Positions 26,015 to 35,101 are shown, numbered from the stretch's first letter. The stretch: 64,000 nucleotides of DNA from Brevundimonas nasdae (GCF_016654005.1 NZ_JAEPWN010000001.1:124001-188000), one strand, 5' to 3'. The notes: generated by a model not told the origin, from the letters alone. Translations and numbers: made by a program.

Positions 26015-26851
26015 ATGCGTCTGGCACTGACCGCCATAACCCTGATGATGACGCTGGCTGTCGCCGCCTGCGGGCGCAATGACGCGCCGCAGGATCGTCT
26101 CGCCGCCATCCGCCAGGCCGGGGTGTTGCGGGTCGCCACCTTCGACAGCAATCCGCCCTTCGGCTCGGTCAATCCGACCACCCGCAAGATCGAGGGGCTG
26201 GACGTCGACTATGCCCAGGCCCTGGCCGACAAGCTGGGGGTCAAGCTGGAGATCACCCCGACCAATCCGGCCAACCGCATTCCCCTGCTGGCGTCGGGCA
26301 AGGTCGATCTGGTTCTGGCCAATTTCACCATCACCGAGGAGCGGGCCAAACAGGTGGATTTCTCGATCCCCTATTTCGCCTCTGGCCAGCAGTTCATCGC
26401 CAAGACCGGAACCCTGACCTCGCCCGACCAGCTGAACGGCCTGCGCATCGGCGTGGACAAGGGCACGGTCAACGAGATCAATCTGCGTGAGAAATATCCG
26501 CAGGCTGTTCTGGTCGCTTATGACGACACCCCCTTCGCCTTCACCGCCCTTCGCAACGGCAATGTGCAGGCCATCAGCCAGGACGGACCCAAGCTGATCG
26601 GCGTGCTGGCCAATGCGCCCGACGCCTCGGGCTATGAAATCCCGGCCTTCTCCATCTCGCAGGACCTGATCGGCGTGGGCATTCCCAAGGGGCAGGCGGC
26701 GCTGAAGACCTTCGTCGACACCACCCTGGTCGAGCTGGAGGCCAGCGGTCAGGCCCAGCGCATCTATGACCGCTGGTTCGGTCCCGACACCCGCACGCCC
26801 CTGGCGCGCTCGTACCGGATCGGTGAAAGCGCGGCTGTCGCCGCCCACTGA
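26015..26851 (+). CDS. Polar amino acid ABC transporter, substrate-binding lipoprotein
   Basis: The 278-residue protein has a lipoprotein signal peptide with lipobox LAVAAC (Cys19) and a type 3 periplasmic binding domain: GVLRVATFDSNPPFGSV, EGLDVDYAQALADKLGVKLEITP, VDLVLANFTITEERAKQVDFSIPYF. It would bind an amino acid such as glutamate, aspartate or glutamine in the periplasm. Two permease genes and an ATPase gene follow in the same direction, making a complete importer. Confidence 0.92.
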   Translation: MRLALTAITLMMTLAVAACGRNDAPQDRLAAIRQAGVLRVATFDSNPPFGSVNPTTRKIEGLDVDYAQALADKLGVKLEITPTNPANRIPLLASGKVDLVLANFTITEERAKQVDFSIPYFASGQQFIAKTGTLTSPDQLNGLRIGVDKGTVNEINLREKYPQAVLVAYDDTPFAFTALRNGNVQAISQDGPKLIGVLANAPDASGYEIPAFSISQDLIGVGIPKGQAALKTFVDTTLVELEASGQAQRIYDRWFGPDTRTPLARSYRIGESAAVAAH

Positions 26852-26859
26852 TTTTCTCG

Positions 26860-27591
26860 ATGTTCGACGGGTTTCTTGCGCCGCGTTACATCGGCTGGAT
26901 GATCGACGGCCTGGGGGTGACCCTGGGCCTGTCGGCTTTGGCGTCGGTGATCGCTCTGGTGCTGGGTTTTGTGCTGTGCGTGCTGCGTCTGTCGCCGTCC
27001 AGGCCGGTGGCGGGTCTGGCCGCCGCCTGGCTGTCGGCGTTTCGCAACACGCCGCTGCTGGTGCAGTTGTTCTTCTGGTATTTCGGGGTGTCGGCCCTGC
27101 TGCCTGACAGTCTGATGGCGTGGCTGAATGCGCCGCACCGCATCGGCGTCGAGGCCTTCGGGGCGCCATGGCCGCCGTTCGAGATGCTGGCGGGCCTTTT
27201 GGGCCTGTCCCTCTACAGCGCCGCCTTCATGGCCGAGGAGTTCCGCGCCGGCATCTACAGCGTGGCGCCGGGCCAGACGGCTGCGGGCCGCGCGCTGGGC
27301 ATGACCTCGACCCAGATCTGGATATCCATCATCCTGCCCCAGGCCGTCCGCATCGCCCGTGCGCCGCTGGCGGGACAGGTGATGAATGTGGTCAAGAACT
27401 CGTCCCTGACCATGGCCATCGGTCTGGCCGAACTGTCCTATGCCGCGCGTCAGGTCGAGACCGAGACGTTCCAGGCGTTTCAGGCCTTTGGTCTGGCGAC
27501 CCTGTTCTACATCGGGGCGGTGGCCCTGATCGGCGGGTTCAGCCAGCTGGCGTGGGGGCGTTCGAGCCCGCCGACGGGGGCTGCGCGATGA
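26860..27591 (+). CDS. Polar amino acid ABC transporter permease (HisM/GltJ type)
   Basis: A 243-residue membrane protein with about five helices, the family sequence FRNTPLLVQLFFWYFG near the N-terminal third and the EAA-loop region AAGRALGMTSTQIWISIILPQAVRIARAP, followed by NSSLTMAIGLAELSY. It forms half of the translocation channel. Its start is 8 bp after the binding-protein stop, and its end overlaps the next permease gene by ATGA. Confidence 0.92.
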   Translation: MFDGFLAPRYIGWMIDGLGVTLGLSALASVIALVLGFVLCVLRLSPSRPVAGLAAAWLSAFRNTPLLVQLFFWYFGVSALLPDSLMAWLNAPHRIGVEAFGAPWPPFEMLAGLLGLSLYSAAFMAEEFRAGIYSVAPGQTAAGRALGMTSTQIWISIILPQAVRIARAPLAGQVMNVVKNSSLTMAIGLAELSYAARQVETETFQAFQAFGLATLFYIGAVALIGGFSQLAWGRSSPPTGAAR

Positions 27592-28274
27592 ACCCCTCCG
27601 TCATCACCGACAATCTGATCTATTTCCTGGTCGGACCGTGGCCGCAGGGACCGCTGGGCGGCGCGGCCCTGACCGTGATCCTGACGGTGCTGTCGGCGGC
27701 CCTATCCGGGGTTCTGGGGCTGGTGTTCGGCGTCCTGCTGTCGGTGCTGCGCGGGCCATGGCTGGCGGTGCTAAGGCTGGGGCTGGGCCTGTTCCGGGCC
27801 ATTCCGGTGCTGATGCTGATCTTCTGGATCTATTTCCTGGCGCCGATCGCCTTTGGTCTGGACGTGCCGGGCGTGGGTTCGGTCGTTGCCGCCCTGTCCC
27901 TGATCGGCGGGGCCTATCTGGCCCATACGGTACATGCGGGGATCGAGGCCCTGCCGCGCGGTCAGTGGGCGGCGGCCTCTGCGCTGGGCTTGTCGCGCCG
28001 CCAGACCCTGTGGCTGGTCGTGGCCCCTCAGGTTCTGCCCCGCATGGCGCCCTCTGTCGTCAACCAGTGGATCGCCCTGACCAAGGACACTTCGCTGGCC
28101 TATGTGATCGGGGTCGCCGAGCTGTCGTTCGTCGCCACCCAGGTTTCGAACCGCGTCATGGTCTATCCCGCCGAAATCTATCTGTTCGTCGCCGTCCTCT
28201 ATTTCATTCTGTGCGCGGGGTTTGAGCTCGCCGCCGGACGGCTGGCGCGTCGCTACCGGAGCCTGCCCGCATGA
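27588..28274 (+). CDS. Polar amino acid ABC transporter permease (HisQ/GltK type)
   Basis: The 228-residue protein has five to six helices, FRAIPVLMLIFWIYFL, and the EAA loop AAASALGLSRRQTLWLVVAPQVLPRMAPSVVNQW followed by DTSLAYVIGVAEL. It pairs with the upstream permease. ATG 27588 overlaps the preceding stop and its own stop overlaps the ATPase start at 28271. Confidence 0.92.
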   Translation: MNPSVITDNLIYFLVGPWPQGPLGGAALTVILTVLSAALSGVLGLVFGVLLSVLRGPWLAVLRLGLGLFRAIPVLMLIFWIYFLAPIAFGLDVPGVGSVVAALSLIGGAYLAHTVHAGIEALPRGQWAAASALGLSRRQTLWLVVAPQVLPRMAPSVVNQWIALTKDTSLAYVIGVAELSFVATQVSNRVMVYPAEIYLFVAVLYFILCAGFELAAGRLARRYRSLPA

Positions 28275-29047
28275 CCGCCCCCGCCGATGAGCCCCCCGCC
28301 GACGTCCCGGTCGTGATCGATATTCAGGGCGTCAGCAAATGGTATGGCGCCTTCCAGGTGCTGAACGACTGCGCCCTGTCGGTGCGGCGGGGCGAGGTGC
28401 TGGTCATCTGCGGCCCGTCCGGTTCGGGCAAGTCCACCCTGCTGAAGACCGTCAACGGGCTGGAGGCGTTTCAGCAGGGGGCGGTGACCGTGGACGGCGT
28501 TCGGCTGGACGACCCCAAGGTCGACCTGACCCGCCTGCGCAGCCGCGTCGGCATGGTGTTCCAGCATTTCGAGCTGTTTCCTCACCTGACGGTCATGCAG
28601 AACCTGACCCTGGCCCAGGTGAAGGTGCTGGGCCGGTCCCAGGCCGAGGCCCAGGCGCGCGGCCTGATCTATCTGGAGCGGGTCGGCCTGATCGACCACC
28701 GCGACAAACGCCCCGCCCAGCTGTCGGGCGGCCAGCAGCAGCGCGTCGCCATCGCCCGCGCCCTGTGCATGGACCCGGTGGTCATGCTGTTCGACGAGCC
28801 GACCTCCTCGCTGGACCCCGAGATGGTCGCCGAGGTTCTGGACGTCATGGCCGGTCTGGCCGCGGACGGCATGACCATGATCTGCGTCACGCACGAGATG
28901 GGCTTCGCCCGCCGTGTCGCCGATCGCGTGGTCTTCATGGACGAGGGGCGGATTCTGGACGACGCGCCCGCCAAGGCCTTCTTTGCTGAGGGCGGCGTGC
29001 GCAGCCCGCGCGCCGACGCCTTCCTGAACCGCCTGCTGCGCTACTGA
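28271..29047 (+). CDS. Polar amino acid ABC transporter ATPase (GlnQ/GltL type)
   Basis: A 258-residue ABC ATPase with Walker A GPSGSGKST (residues 48-56), Q-loop FQHFELFPHLTVMQN, signature LSGGQQQR, Walker B VVMLFDEPTS and the switch His in CVTHEMGFA. It energises the importer formed by the three genes upstream. Translational coupling through 4-bp overlaps runs through the two permeases into this gene. Confidence 0.95.
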   Translation: MTAPADEPPADVPVVIDIQGVSKWYGAFQVLNDCALSVRRGEVLVICGPSGSGKSTLLKTVNGLEAFQQGAVTVDGVRLDDPKVDLTRLRSRVGMVFQHFELFPHLTVMQNLTLAQVKVLGRSQAEAQARGLIYLERVGLIDHRDKRPAQLSGGQQQRVAIARALCMDPVVMLFDEPTSSLDPEMVAEVLDVMAGLAADGMTMICVTHEMGFARRVADRVVFMDEGRILDDAPAKAFFAEGGVRSPRADAFLNRLLRY

Positions 29048-29068
29048 GCCTCAGCACAGGCGAAGGCC

Positions 29069-29248
29069 TTAACTGCCTGTTCCAAACCCCTTGGGACCGC
29101 CTGCGCCGGCCGCGCCCAGGCCGCCTGTCGCGGGCGCCGACGGCGCCTTGCCGGCGGCGTTCGTGCGCAGCTTGCGGGGCGGCTTTGTGGTTGCCTTGTC
29201 GTCGTCGTGTTCGGTCTTGGGATCGGGCTTTTGATTGATGTCGGTCAT
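29069..29248 (-). CDS. Small Lys/Pro/Gly-rich hypothetical protein
   Basis: The 59-residue product MTDINQKPDPKTEHDDDKAT... is hydrophilic, charged in the first half and Ala/Gly-rich at the end; it is probably disordered. AAAGGAG lies at the ideal distance from ATG 29248, which is strong evidence that it is translated and rules out the longer frame from 29314. It stands alone between the convergent ATPase gene and the SDR gene. No family is recognised. Confidence 0.6.
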   Translation of the reverse strand: MTDINQKPDPKTEHDDDKATTKPPRKLRTNAAGKAPSAPATGGLGAAGAGGPKGFGTGS

Positions 29249-29350
29249 CGGTTTCTCCTTTGTGGGTGCAGAGAAACAAGCCGTCCTAAACCCGCCGGTT
29301 CCTGCGCGCGCCATCAGGTCGCAGTCGCCCGACAGCCGCGCAATCGGGCC

Positions 29351-30058
29351 TCAGCGCAGGCTGTAGCCACCATCTGAATACAGGGTCGCACCGGTCATAT
29401 TGCCATTATCCAACAGGAACAGCGCCGCCTCGACCAGTTCATCGACATGGCCGGGCCGCCCCACGACCGACAGGCGGCCATAAGCGTCGAAGGCCGGGCC
29501 GCGCACCTCGTCCGGGCGGCGCCGCCACAGGTCGCTGTCCACCGTGCCGGGCGACAGGCAGTTGACCCGGATCGGCCCCAGTTCCTGCGCCAGCGCCCGT
29601 GTCAGCCCCTCGATTGCGGCGTTGCAGGCGGCGTATGCCGGATTGCCCAGCGGCCTGACCGACGCCGCGCCCGACATCAGCACCACCCCCGCATTCGGCG
29701 CCAGGACGGGCAGGGCGGCGTGGACGGCCCAGTACTGACCCCAGAACTTGTTCCTGAACGGGCTCTCGGCTGTCTCCGGCGACGACTCGCGAAACCCGCC
29801 CGTCTGATAGTCGGCGCCCGGCGTGAACAGGCCGGACAGGGCAGGTGCGTCGGCGAAGAAGGCGGCCAGACTGTCGCGGTCGGTCGTGTCCACCGGACGG
29901 ATGCGCGCCGCCTGGCCCAACTCGGCCTGCGCCGCGTCCAGCCGCGCCTGGGTGCGCCCGCCGATCAGCACATGATCGCCGCGCCTGACCAGCGCCCGGG
30001 CCACGCCCAGACCCATGCCCGAGCCGCCGCCGATGATCGCATAGGTTCTGTGTTCCAT
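29351..30058 (-). CDS. SDR-family protein with atypical active site
   Basis: A 235-residue Rossmann protein with the cofactor loop IGGGSGMGLG (9-18), GGRTQARL suggesting NADP preference, Ser129 in LMSGAAS and Tyr142. The normal YxxxK is YAACN here: position 146 is Asn instead of the catalytic Lys. The C-terminal TGATLYSDGGYSLR is standard. It may therefore be a non-catalytic or unusual SDR. The start is only 77 bp from the divergent LysR gene at 30135, suggesting regulation by it. Confidence 0.88.
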   Translation of the reverse strand: MEHRTYAIIGGGSGMGLGVARALVRRGDHVLIGGRTQARLDAAQAELGQAARIRPVDTTDRDSLAAFFADAPALSGLFTPGADYQTGGFRESSPETAESPFRNKFWGQYWAVHAALPVLAPNAGVVLMSGAASVRPLGNPAYAACNAAIEGLTRALAQELGPIRVNCLSPGTVDSDLWRRRPDEVRGPAFDAYGRLSVVGRPGHVDELVEAALFLLDNGNMTGATLYSDGGYSLR

Positions 30059-30134
30059 GCGGATGGGTCATAATGCGGAACTATGCGCGCCAGTCGTGCT
30101 CATTTATCCGGTCTGTGGCGAAGGATTTTCGGCA

Positions 30135-31085
30135 ATGATGATGGGTGACATCGGGCCCGGCGGTGATGTGCGGCTGTTCCTGGCCGTCTGCGACCATGGC
30201 GGTTTCGCGCGGGCGGCAGGATCGCTGGGCCTGACCGCATCGGCGGTGGCCAAGGGCGTGGCGCGGCTGGAGGGCCGCATCGGCGTGCGTCTGTTCGAAC
30301 GCTCGACCCGCCATTTCCGCATCACGCCAGAGGGCGAGCATTACCGCGCCGTCTGCCGCACCGCCATCGGCTCCGTCCGCGCGGTGGAGGAGGCGCTGGC
30401 CCTGTCCGCCAGCGAACCCGCCGGTCTTGTGCGCGTGACCCTGCCGCCCCTGCTGGGCGCGGAAATCGTGGCCCCGGCCCTGTTCGCCCTGACCGACCAA
30501 CATCCCCGCCTGTCGCTGAACCTCAGTCTGGACCGCACGCCTGTGGACCTGCGCGGCGGGCAGGTCGATCTGGCCATACGCATCGGCGACCCGCCTGATG
30601 TCGCGGGGGTGATCGGGCGGCGCATCGGCGTGCAGCGGTTGGCCCTGTGCGCCTCGGCCGACTACATCGCCGCGCGCGGTGCGCCAGCGGGCCGCAGCGA
30701 TCTGCAGGACCATGAGCTGATCGCCACCGCCATCGACGGCCGCCCCGCCTCGTGGCGTTTCACAGAGGCGGGCAGGGAGGTGGTCTGGGCCCCGCCCGCG
30801 CGCCTGGTGCTGGACGGCGCGGCTCTTGCCCTGTCCGCCATCCGCGCGGGGCGCGGCGTCGGTCTGATCCCGTCATGGCTGGCCGCCGCCGACATCGCCT
30901 CGGGCCGCCTGGCGGCCCTGATGCCTGACGCCGTCGCCGGCCACCGCCCCATCTACACCCTGTGGCCCGACTATGCGCCCATGCTGCCCCGCCTGCGCGT
31001 CGTCATCGACGCCGCCGCCGCCGCCATCCGTCAGGCGACCGCCGAGGGCGGCCCAACCCCTCAACCCACCGCCAATCTGCCCTAA
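30135..31085 (+). CDS. LysR-family transcriptional regulator
   Basis: The 316-residue protein has the LysR N-terminal HTH (DVRLFLAVCDHGGFARAAGSLGLTASAVAKGVARLEGRIGVRLFERSTR) and a substrate-binding domain of the group often seen beside SDR and aldo-keto reductase genes. The frame opens at 30057, but ATG 30135 has GAAGGA upstream and gives family length; ATGs at 30138 and 30141 are in frame too. It is divergently transcribed from the SDR gene, its probable target. Confidence 0.9.
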   Translation: MMMGDIGPGGDVRLFLAVCDHGGFARAAGSLGLTASAVAKGVARLEGRIGVRLFERSTRHFRITPEGEHYRAVCRTAIGSVRAVEEALALSASEPAGLVRVTLPPLLGAEIVAPALFALTDQHPRLSLNLSLDRTPVDLRGGQVDLAIRIGDPPDVAGVIGRRIGVQRLALCASADYIAARGAPAGRSDLQDHELIATAIDGRPASWRFTEAGREVVWAPPARLVLDGAALALSAIRAGRGVGLIPSWLAAADIASGRLAALMPDAVAGHRPIYTLWPDYAPMLPRLRVVIDAAAAAIRQATAEGGPTPQPTANLP

Positions 31086-31155
31086 ACCGCCCAATCCGGA
31101 TTGACGCCGCCAATACAGATAGGTAGTGACGCGACCTCGCAGTGACTGGCGACAT

Positions 31156-31245
31156 GGACAGGTGGCGGAGTGGTCGATCGCGCACGCTTGGAAAGCGTGT
31201 GTAGGTGAAAGCCTACCGAGGGTTCGAATCCCTCTCTGTCCGCCA
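31156..31245 (+). tRNA. tRNA-Ser(GGA)
   Basis: The 90-nt sequence folds as a class II tRNA: acceptor GGACAGG paired with TCTGTCC (one G-U), anticodon stem CACGC/GCGTG with loop TTGGAAA giving anticodon GGA, a long variable arm (TAGGTGAAAGCCTA), T-arm GAGGG-TTCGAAT-CCCTC, discriminator G and encoded CCA. It reads UCC/UCU serine codons. Its 3' end is the attachment site of the integrated elements that follow. Confidence 0.95.
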
Positions 31246-31246
31246 C
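31229..31246 (+). repeat. attL-type repeat in the tRNA-Ser 3' end
   Basis: TCCCTCTCTGTCCGCCAC, the last 17 bases of the tRNA gene plus one, is repeated exactly at 38320-38337. The integrase gene starts 69 bp downstream, as is usual for tRNA-targeting tyrosine integrases. Confidence 0.88.
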
Positions 31247-31314
31247 GCTGTTACAAGCTCTTGATCTGAAAGAGTTTGTTGGAAAATCAGTCACTTACAA
31301 TCGTTAGGGGCCGA

Positions 31315-32871
31315 ATGTCTGCTACACTCGATACGGAGAAAGCAGACGTGTTGACTGGCCTTTTTCGACGCGAGGGCGGGCGATATACCACGCGCCGCAT
31401 CATCCCCAAGGACCTCCGCCCGGCCTATGACGGCAGGGAAGTAATCACCAAAGCGCTAGGGACGGCGGACCCGGCTGAGGCCAAACGGCTCCATGTTGCC
31501 CTATGGGCCGCTCTGGATCGGGAGTTTGCAGAGGCGCGGGCGGCTATGGCCGCAGCCGACAGGACCCCCGCTGTCGAAGCCAAGGCGGCGGCCAAGCCCA
31601 TAGACATAGATGCCTATGCGGCGCGGGCGCTTGTCGGCCTACGGAAAAAGCGGGCGGAATATCTCGCAGCCGGGCGGTTGGAAGACTTCAACCTTGAGGC
31701 CCGCGAAGGGCTGGAAACCTATCAGGCTATCCTCGACGGGGGCGATGCCGTGGGCCTTTCATTGCCTGAGGCCGAGGGGATGCGGGTGGCGACGCTGGCG
31801 ATCCTTACGGGCGAAGGCGCGGCGGCACTTGCTGCGGCTCCCGCCGTCAAGCCCACAGCATCAGGCGGCCCCCGCGTCCCGCTCGCTGATGTGCTGGACA
31901 AATGGAAGGCCGAGCGGACGCCGCAGCCGAGAACGGTGCGGGACCTGACGCGGACGGTTAAGCGGTTCGAGGCCGTCGTGGGCAAGCTGGCGGTCCAAGA
32001 TGTAACCAAGCAGCACGTCATTGCGTTCAAAGATGCGCTGCTAGACGAAGGCAAAACCCCGGAAAACATAAACGTCATCATCCCGTTCTTGGGGACGTTG
32101 TTCAATTACGCGGTGGACAATGACCTGATCCCCGCGAACCCCGCCAAATTGAAGAAGCTTCCCGAGAAGAAACGCGCCAAGGACAAGAGACGCGAATTCA
32201 ACAAGGACGAACTAAAGGCGCTGTTCAGCGGCCCAGTCCACAAGGCCGGTTCTCGTCCCATCGGTGGCGCAGGAGAAGCGGCCTATTGGCTTCCCTTGCT
32301 CGCGCTCTACACAGGGGCACGCCAAACAGAACTAGGTCAGCTTCATCCCGATGACGTCTATGAGGAAGCCTACTTCAGCGATGGCGACACCGAAAAATCT
32401 GCTTGGGTTATGCGCTTCGCGGAGAACGAAGAGCGCGGCCAGAAGGTCAAGAATGAGGGGAGCGAGCGACGTGTCCCCATCCATGCTGATCTAATCGCCC
32501 TGGGCTTCCTCAAGGTGGTGGCGGCCGCCAAGGCAGAGCGCCGTGCGCGCATCTTCCATAAGATCAACCCGACAGCCGAGGGCGAACTTATGGGCAACTG
32601 GTCCAAGTGGTTCAGCCGCTACCTCCGCAAGGTTTGCGGCGTCACCGATGACCGCGTTGTGTTCCATTCCTTCCGCCATAGCTTCAAGCATTACGCCCGC
32701 GACGTGGACGTGCCCACAGAGGTGTCCAACGAAATCACAGGCCACGAAACCGGGGACGTGGCGAACCAATATGGCGGTCTGGAATATCCGTTGCGGCCGC
32801 TAGTCGAGGGCATGGCCCTGTATCGGGTGCCGGGCTTCACCTTGCCGCCCCCGCCCGCTTCCGTGAGATAG
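31315..32871 (+). CDS. Tyrosine recombinase / integrase
   Basis: The 518-residue protein has an N-terminal arm/SAM-like core-binding region (about 190-290) and a catalytic domain with Arg336 (YTGARQTELGQL), His451-x-x-Arg454 (FHSFRHS), His477 (ITGHE) and the nucleophile Tyr486 (VANQYGG). The complete R-H-R-H-Y set suggests it is active. ATG 31315 is preferred over TTG 31276. Its position just after the tRNA-Ser gene and the downstream copy of the tRNA end identify it as the enzyme that inserted this element. Confidence 0.93.
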   Translation: MSATLDTEKADVLTGLFRREGGRYTTRRIIPKDLRPAYDGREVITKALGTADPAEAKRLHVALWAALDREFAEARAAMAAADRTPAVEAKAAAKPIDIDAYAARALVGLRKKRAEYLAAGRLEDFNLEAREGLETYQAILDGGDAVGLSLPEAEGMRVATLAILTGEGAAALAAAPAVKPTASGGPRVPLADVLDKWKAERTPQPRTVRDLTRTVKRFEAVVGKLAVQDVTKQHVIAFKDALLDEGKTPENINVIIPFLGTLFNYAVDNDLIPANPAKLKKLPEKKRAKDKRREFNKDELKALFSGPVHKAGSRPIGGAGEAAYWLPLLALYTGARQTELGQLHPDDVYEEAYFSDGDTEKSAWVMRFAENEERGQKVKNEGSERRVPIHADLIALGFLKVVAAAKAERRARIFHKINPTAEGELMGNWSKWFSRYLRKVCGVTDDRVVFHSFRHSFKHYARDVDVPTEVSNEITGHETGDVANQYGGLEYPLRPLVEGMALYRVPGFTLPPPPASVR

Positions 32872-32966
32872 CCGAGAAGGCCGGAAAGCGGGGCGCTGGG
32901 GTGGTGGTTTGACCTCGGCCGGGCGGTCGCTCGTCAGGGGCGGCAAGGCCCCCCAGCGGGCGTTAC

Positions 32967-33677
32967 TCAGATAACGGCGGCCGGGCCTGCGGACGCGAAG
33001 CCGAACGCCTGCGGCTGGGATTGCGCGGCGCTGCCGTGCGGACCCTGCGCGGAGTAGTCCGACGCCCTGTCGCGGTCGATACGGGCCTGAGCGCCGGGGG
33101 CCACGATGCCTGTGACCGGGACGCCGGGGCTGCTGGTCTGGCTGGCGTAAAGGTCCTCTGGCCGCATGGCGGCGGGCTGGACCTGCTGGGCTGGGGCCTG
33201 ACCCTCTGGGAACTCAAAGCCTTCTCGGCCGAGAGCGGCCTTAGCGCCGTCCGACAGGGGCGCGCCGCGTTCCGCCAGTTCGCGGGCGGCGTCCATCTTG
33301 GCGGCTTGGGCGTCCGCCGCCGACAGTTCCCCGGCCTGAACGGCTAGGTCGATCTCTGCGGCGAGGACGCTCTCAGCGATGGCGTCAATGGCGGCGTCGT
33401 CCCCGGTGTCCCGATAGACGTTGAGGGCGTGGTCATAGCGGGCCAAGTCGTTAGCCGGGGCCGCTTCCACGATGCGGGCGATGTTGCCCACGATGACGCC
33501 AACGTCAGGATGCTGGGCGGCGAACTCATTGAGGGCGATCTCAAAGGCCCGGCGCGGCTCATGGATTTGGCGCAGGGCGACGGCGCGTTGGTGGACCGCG
33601 AAGGGGTCGAGGCCGTGGGCGTGGATGGTGGCGAGGGCGGCGTTGACCTTCACCCGTTGTTTCATGGTCAGGCTCAT
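32967..33677 (-). CDS. Hypothetical protein of the integrated element
   Basis: About 236 residues, Ala-rich and mostly helical in the first 150 (LTMKQRVKVNAALATIHAHGLDPFAVHQRAVALRQI...), then a Gln/Pro/Ala-rich, likely disordered tail. There are no membrane segments and no recognised domain. ATG 33677 overlaps the upstream gene's stop (ATGA) and has AAGGAG 7 bp before it, so the longer start at 33683 is less likely. It is the last gene of a four-gene minus-strand operon. Confidence 0.65.
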   Translation of the reverse strand: MSLTMKQRVKVNAALATIHAHGLDPFAVHQRAVALRQIHEPRRAFEIALNEFAAQHPDVGVIVGNIARIVEAAPANDLARYDHALNVYRDTGDDAAIDAIAESVLAAEIDLAVQAGELSAADAQAAKMDAARELAERGAPLSDGAKAALGREGFEFPEGQAPAQQVQPAAMRPEDLYASQTSSPGVPVTGIVAPGAQARIDRDRASDYSAQGPHGSAAQSQPQAFGFASAGPAAVI

Positions 33678-34168
33678 TGGCATTCTCCTTCTGGCTGGGC
33701 TTCCTCCAAGGCCGCGTTGACGGCGCAGGAATGGACGAAGTGCTGTGTGCTGTGAATGTGCTTAAGCAGGCCGGGGGAACCGGCGCGCCGATATGTGGCG
33801 ACAACTTCGGCGGCGGCAGCGGCCAAGCGACTGCGCTGCGGGGGCGTCATGTCTTCCGGCAGGGGCTTGGCCTCCCCAAGGCGGATGATGTTGTTGGCGT
33901 TCCCGGCGGCATAGAGGACACCCCTGCGGCCGAGGGACGTGGTGAGGGCTTGGGTGTCAGGATAGCCCTTCGCGACCCAAGCGACGGCGGCCCCGTATTC
34001 AGCGGCGACGACAGCTTGAGGTCCAAGCGGGCCGCAACGCTCCCGCAGTTCATCCAAGGTGCTGGCCCGGTGATCCGGCCGGACATAGCGGCTATTGATG
34101 TCCGGCACAGCCAGTTCGCCATAGCGGAGGTAAGCCGGGCGCTTGGCCCTGCGATGATTACGCCCCAC
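33674..34168 (-). CDS. Hypothetical protein of the integrated element
   Basis: The product (about 164 residues from GTG 34168; the frame opens at 34225) includes PDINSRYVRPDHRASTLDELRERCGPLGPQAVVAAEYGAAVAWVAKGYPD. It is basic at the N-terminus with a helical middle and resembles nothing I can name. GTG 34168 limits overlap with the upstream gene to 11 bp; ATG 34225 would overlap by 68 bp. It is coupled to the downstream gene by ATGA. Confidence 0.55.
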   Translation of the reverse strand: MGRNHRRAKRPAYLRYGELAVPDINSRYVRPDHRASTLDELRERCGPLGPQAVVAAEYGAAVAWVAKGYPDTQALTTSLGRRGVLYAAGNANNIIRLGEAKPLPEDMTPPQRSRLAAAAAEVVATYRRAGSPGLLKHIHSTQHFVHSCAVNAALEEAQPEGECQ

Positions 34169-34661
34169 GGAAATAGCCCCGCTTCTTGCCGCCGAAGTAG
34201 GTTTGGAAAGCGGTGCGCGGATCATCGGCCAGCGCCAGAATAGACGCCGGGATGCGCTCAGGATGGCGAAGCAGCCAAGCGTATTCCTCGGGCTTAAGGC
34301 TCGTCAGGCCCGTCTTCTCAGCGGTGGTTTCCCAGTCGCGCAGCCCGTCATTCCCTGTGCGGGTAACGGCGACGGTGAAGGTGCGGCGGATCAGATTGTC
34401 CCGCTGATCGCCTTCGGTGATCCGAACGTCCTTGATGCCTGCAATGAAGGCGTCCTCTTTGGCCTTGTCCTCATCGGCAAAGGCGCGGTCCATCTGGCGC
34501 TTGATGGCGTCCAGTTCGGCGGCCAGCGTTTCGGCCTGGGCTTCCGCCATCGACAGGCGGCGCAGGGTTTCAGCGTCCTCGCGGGCCTGTTTCAGCAGAG
34601 CGCCGACGCGAACGAAGTCCGCTTGCAGTTCGGCCAGCGGCCGGGTGGTGGTCTTGGTCAT
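34158..34661 (-). CDS. Hypothetical coiled-coil protein
   Basis: A 167-residue protein whose first 75 residues (LAELQADFVRVGALLKQAREDAETLRRLSMAEAQAETLAAELDAIKRQMDRAF) form a likely coiled coil. The remainder holds a strand-rich ITEGDQRDNLIRRTFTVAVTR and a WLLRHPERIPASILALADDP segment. It looks like a phage or plasmid accessory protein, but no family is recognised. It lies 80 bp downstream of the operon's first gene. Confidence 0.6.
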   Translation of the reverse strand: MTKTTTRPLAELQADFVRVGALLKQAREDAETLRRLSMAEAQAETLAAELDAIKRQMDRAFADEDKAKEDAFIAGIKDVRITEGDQRDNLIRRTFTVAVTRTGNDGLRDWETTAEKTGLTSLKPEEYAWLLRHPERIPASILALADDPRTAFQTYFGGKKRGYFRGA

Positions 34662-34741
34662 GAAAGTTGTCCTGAAAAGAAGAAGGCCCGGCGGGGATGC
34701 CGAGCCTCTGAGGGGAAAGGAGAATGGTTGTGGCGGGGGAG

Positions 34742-35101
34742 TTAGCCCTGCGTGGCGAACGCCTGCCGGAAGAGGGACGCCTGCCGGGTGATTTCCCGAG
34801 CATCCCCGGTCTTGGGCTGGGCGCGGCGTTGTTGCGCGCTGAGGCCCGTTGATGCGGAGCGAGGAGATAGCGTGTCCCCGGTGCGCGGCTGGGGATTGTC
34901 CTCGGCATATTGGCGGGCGATCAGCTTGGTCGTCGTCGGGCGGCCCGTCTCTTTGCGGCGGGCGTATTCCGGCAGGGGAATGGCCAGCATTTCGAGGGCG
35001 GCGCGGAAGCCGATAAGAACGCGGCGGTCAGCCTTGGTGGTGAAATACGCCTCGGCCTCGGGGCTATTGAGAACCCCGTCATCAATGGTGCGAATGGTCA
35101 T
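34742..35101 (-). CDS. Hypothetical protein, possibly DNA-associated
   Basis: The 119-residue product begins MTIRTIDDGVLNSPEAEAYFTTKADRRVLIGFRAALEMLAIPLPEYARR and then becomes basic and polar. The initial tyrosine/DNA-facing pattern could be a divergent HTH, but it is not clear. AAGGATATTCC precedes ATG 35101. It is the first gene of the minus-strand unit and faces an 800-bp stretch without genes. Confidence 0.55.
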   Translation of the reverse strand: MTIRTIDDGVLNSPEAEAYFTTKADRRVLIGFRAALEMLAIPLPEYARRKETGRPTTTKLIARQYAEDNPQPRTGDTLSPRSASTGLSAQQRRAQPKTGDAREITRQASLFRQAFATQG

